Position numbers and translations under genes: made by a program
Assembly: GCA_036393835.1 (NCBI GenBank)
Contig: DASWGI010000398.1
Span: 1 to 24,022 of the forward strand
Source of the DNA: VBKO01 sp036393835
GTDB taxonomy: Bacteria > Myxococcota > Myxococcia > Myxococcales > 40CM-4-68-19
DNA length: 24,022 bases
Reading direction: 5' to 3'
Shown here: piece after piece, positions 22,807 through 24,022 of the stretch
How the letters are laid out: each line of letters opens with the position of its first letter
Position numbering within the stretch: position 1 is the stretch's first letter
Notes under the pieces: generated by a model
The model's database searches: none
Told to the model about the DNA's origin: nothing
The model's input: only the letters and a program-made list of their open reading frames with translations

Positions 22807-22812
22807 TAGAAT
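22807..22812 (+). promoter_or_regulatory. Candidate -10 box of the DUF1285-like gene
   Basis: TAGAAT, the same hexamer as before ribA, ends 9 nt before the ATG at 22822. This would give a leader of only a few bases. No convincing -35 lies at 16-18 nt. Confidence 0.35.
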
Positions 22813-22821
22813 GCCAGGCGA

Positions 22822-23304
22822 ATGGACCCTCAGCTGCTGCGGAAGCTCCGTGAGCAGAGCGGCCTCCGCCTCGACCGCGAAGGACGGTTCTGGCACCGCG
22901 GCGACCTGCTCGAGCACGCCCGCACCATCGCGGCGCTGCACCGCGGGCTGCACCGGGCGGAGGACGGGAGGTGGGCGGTCCGGATCGGGCCGGAGTGGGC
23001 CTACGTGGAGGTCGAGGACACGGGACGCTTCATCCGGCGCATCGAGCCCCGGGGACCCGGGTTGCGGGCTCAGCTCGCCACGGGCGAATGGGTCGAGGTG
23101 GACCCCGCCACGCTCGCGTCGGGCGCGGAGGATGCGCTCTACGTGCGCACGCCCGACGGCGACCGGGCGCGCCTGACGCGCACGGCGCAGCTCTCGCTCG
23201 CCGACCAGCTGCGCGAGGACGCGGGAGCGTTCTGGCTGGAGCTGGCCGGCAGGCGCCACCGCATCGGGCAGGATGCGGGGCCGGAAAACGTGAAGAGTCG
23301 CTGA
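22822..23304 (+). CDS. DUF1285-like protein
   Basis: The soluble 160-aa protein has no signal peptide. Its pattern fits DUF1285: LRLDREGRFWHRGDLLEHAR at the N-terminus, a beta-rich middle (RWAVRIGPEWAYVEVEDTG, then ATGEWVEVDPATL), and YVRTPDGDRARLTRTAQLSL near the end. DUF1285 proteins are small double beta-domain proteins without a defined role. ATG 22822 is the first start after a TAGAAT box; AGGCGA before it is a poor Shine-Dalgarno. It is the last convincing core gene before the non-coding right end of the window. Confidence 0.78.
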   Translation: MDPQLLRKLREQSGLRLDREGRFWHRGDLLEHARTIAALHRGLHRAEDGRWAVRIGPEWAYVEVEDTGRFIRRIEPRGPGLRAQLATGEWVEVDPATLASGAEDALYVRTPDGDRARLTRTAQLSLADQLREDAGAFWLELAGRRHRIGQDAGPENVKSR

Positions 23305-23403
23305 ACGGCGGTGCCAAATCCGCGGACCGCACCAACGCGTCGTGCATCGGGGTCGCGGTCGAGTGGGACGCGAAGCAAGCGCGCGCCACCGCTGCGCGCT
23401 CAT

Positions 23404-23433
23404 GATTGATCACTTCTCGTCTCGTGCGCGCCA
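23404..23433 (+). repeat. Left inverted-repeat arm (candidate a1)
   Basis: This 30-bp arm contains CACTTCTCGTCTCGTG and ends in GCGCCA. It pairs with 23738-23767 with three mismatches (arm positions 5, 6 and 24). Confidence 0.85.
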
Positions 23434-23561
23434 GCTGGGTTCGAGGAGCAGCAGATGTGCATCGCGCATGCGAGAACGAACCCACCTGGGTCTCCCTTTT
23501 GGTCTTCAGATAAGTGTGTCGAGCTGGGCGGGCGAGGAGCTCAGCTCGCACGCCAGGCCAG

Positions 23562-23615
23562 CTCCTCTGACGCACTGTGTCCCGCCCCGGGGCGGGACGC
23601 GGCGCGTCAGAAGAG
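23562..23615 (+). repeat. Long hairpin inside the element (candidate msd stem)
   Basis: The 27-nt arms 23562-23588 and 23589-23615 are complementary at 23 positions, and two of the four mismatches are G-T in RNA. The tip is the 16-bp perfect palindrome CCCGCCCCGGGGCGGG. Flanking bases (CAG..GCC with GGCACTG) may extend the stem past a bulge. Confidence 0.75.
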
Positions 23616-23737
23616 GCACTGCACGGGCAGCGGGCGCTCCGAGCTCGCGCGATCACCGGCTTCGCCAAACGACGCTGGAGCGAGAGGTCCCGCACTCTCC
23701 TCCCAAACGTGAAAGACGCCCTCCGCGAGACTCGCGT

Positions 23738-23767
23738 TGGCGCCCACGAGACGAGAAGTGACTAATC
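23738..23767 (+). repeat. Right inverted-repeat arm (candidate a2)
   Basis: The arm starts TGGCGCC, then CACGAGACGAGAAGTG, and ends ACTAATC. It is the reverse complement of 23404-23433 at 27 of 30 positions. The bases outside the two arms (CTCAT on the left, CCAAT on the right) do not form an obvious target-site duplication. Confidence 0.85.
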
Positions 23768-23986
23768 CCAATCGGACAAGTTACGTATGCGGGTCGTTTC
23801 TAATTGACAGGTCTGGCACTTCGTTTTGAAGACCGCCCCGCGGCATCGCCAAACAGGTGGTCTAGCTGCCGGGAGGCGTGGAGAGCGGCCGTTGCGCCTG
23901 GGTCCTCCTCGCGGGTCGACCTGCCGTCCAGCGCGCGCGTGCGGCGTCCGGAGAGCTCCGAAAAACACCGTGCTACGACTCGGCGC
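23768..23986. other. Non-coding stretch between the inverted-repeat element and the edge ORF
   Basis: This stretch of about 220 bp contains an AT-richer start (TTACGTATGC, TTTCTAATTGACAGG). TTGACA at 23804-23809 is a perfect -35 hexamer, but no good -10 lies 16-18 nt downstream. A 68-codon minus-strand frame overlaps it but lacks coding character. The gap before the element (23305-23403) also shows no gene. Confidence 0.5.
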
Positions 23987-24022
23987 ATGATGAACTCACG
24001 AACCGTTGTCGAATCGTTAAGC
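23987..24022 (+). CDS. 5' end of an unidentified gene, truncated by the window edge
   Basis: ATG ATG at 23987 opens a frame of 12 codons (MMNSRTVVESLS) that runs off the end. It uses GTT, GAA, TTA and CGA codons and is about 44% GC, unlike the roughly 70% GC genes to its left, which suggests acquired DNA. No Shine-Dalgarno is visible. It lies 219 bp after the retron-like element on the same strand, where a retron reverse transcriptase would be expected. Twelve codons are too few to identify it or to be sure it is a gene. Confidence 0.3.
   Translation, partial: MMNSRTVVESLS

Larger units (their letters stand above)
23404..23767 (+). ncRNA. Retron-like structured element (candidate msr-msd) bounded by 30-bp inverted repeats
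   Basis: The sequence shows a 30-bp inverted repeat (23404-23433 and 23738-23767; 27/30 complementary, including an uninterrupted 17-bp run) enclosing 304 nt. Right after the left arm is A|GC (G at 23434), the position and context of the branching G in known retrons, where the a1 stem ends just before the G. An msr-like hairpin follows (TGGGTTCG 23436-23443 with CGAACCCA 23477-23484, inner ATGTGC/GCGCAT). A long msd-like stem comes next (23562-23588 with 23589-23615, 23/27 matching plus G-T pairs). A CGCGA/TCGCG hairpin lies at 23724-23736. Established knowledge: myxobacterial retrons have a1/a2 repeats of this size flanking msr and msd. A MITE or another structured RNA are alternatives, and no reverse transcriptase is visible inside the window. 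Confidence 0.5.

Noticed and set aside
23342..23761. 139-codon plus-strand frame covering the inverted-repeat element
   Set aside because: It reads straight through the paired arms and hairpins, has no Shine-Dalgarno and is Arg/Ser-rich. The base pairing explains the sequence better than coding does.
23404..23767. Element as a simple MITE
   Set aside because: Kept as an alternative only. No target-site duplication is visible beside the arms, there is no second copy in this window, and the A|GC junction plus the ordered internal hairpins fit a retron better.
23762..23968. 68-codon minus-strand frame with a CxxC near its C-terminus
   Set aside because: It has no ribosome-binding site and a low-complexity Arg/Pro-rich translation. 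One CxxC is not enough.
1..24022. CRISPR array, tRNA, rRNA or insertion-sequence transposase
   Set aside because: No regularly spaced direct repeats, no tRNA cloverleaf or rRNA stretch recognised by eye, and no transposase motif in any supported frame.

Overview
The window is GC-rich (about 70% by eye) and has bacterial gene density, frequent GTG/TTG starts and many start/stop overlaps. The gene content is TPR lipoproteins, a CcpA-like di-haem lipoprotein, a DUF1844 protein, LemA, ClpB and a small conserved LKYLDRRVVERY-type protein. Together these point to a myxobacterium (Myxococcota), most likely close to Anaeromyxobacter. The lineage is inferred from gene families and codon use; no search was run. 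Almost everything from 101 to 23304 looks like ordinary chromosomal core.

Layout. On the minus strand, a lytic transglycosylase, a TPR-AIM24 protein and pgsA form a tightly coupled envelope operon (2790 down to 101). nadB (NAD synthesis) and a di-haem c-type cytochrome lipoprotein follow on the plus strand. The cytochrome gene ends 14 nt inside the convergent ribA. A long minus-strand run holds a two-TM winged-helix-like protein, a large TPR lipoprotein, a monoacylglycerol-lipase-like hydrolase, pyrE, a lipoprotein, a small basic secreted protein and ribA. Above it lie lemA and a thiamine cluster (thiE, a class I glutamine amidotransferase, thiD). On the plus strand are a small 63-aa protein, an HtrA-type protease and DUF1844. 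Convergent to these are a TPR protein and a secreted MetX-like hydrolase. clpB follows, then a triple-DUF5666 lipoprotein (minus) and a DUF1285-like protein (plus).

Two kinds of non-coding structure stand out. First, a family of about 45-65 bp palindromic repeats occurs in five copies at four sites. Each array starts at, or overlaps, the stop codon of the gene it follows, always in the same orientation relative to that gene. Second, the right end (23305-24022) has no convincing core gene. It holds a 364-bp element bounded by 30-bp inverted repeats (27/30 matching) that enclose several nested hairpins, one with a 27-bp stem. This matches the architecture of a retron msr-msd locus: a1/a2 repeats, a G directly after the a1 stem, short msr-like hairpins and a long msd-like hairpin. 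An AT-richer ORF begins 219 bp downstream and runs off the window. If that ORF is a reverse transcriptase, this is a retron; the sequence supplied cannot settle it.

Four genes (nadB, ribA, clpB and the DUF1285 gene) have a TAnnnT box 6-9 nt before the start codon and no usable Shine-Dalgarno sequence, which suggests leaderless transcripts.
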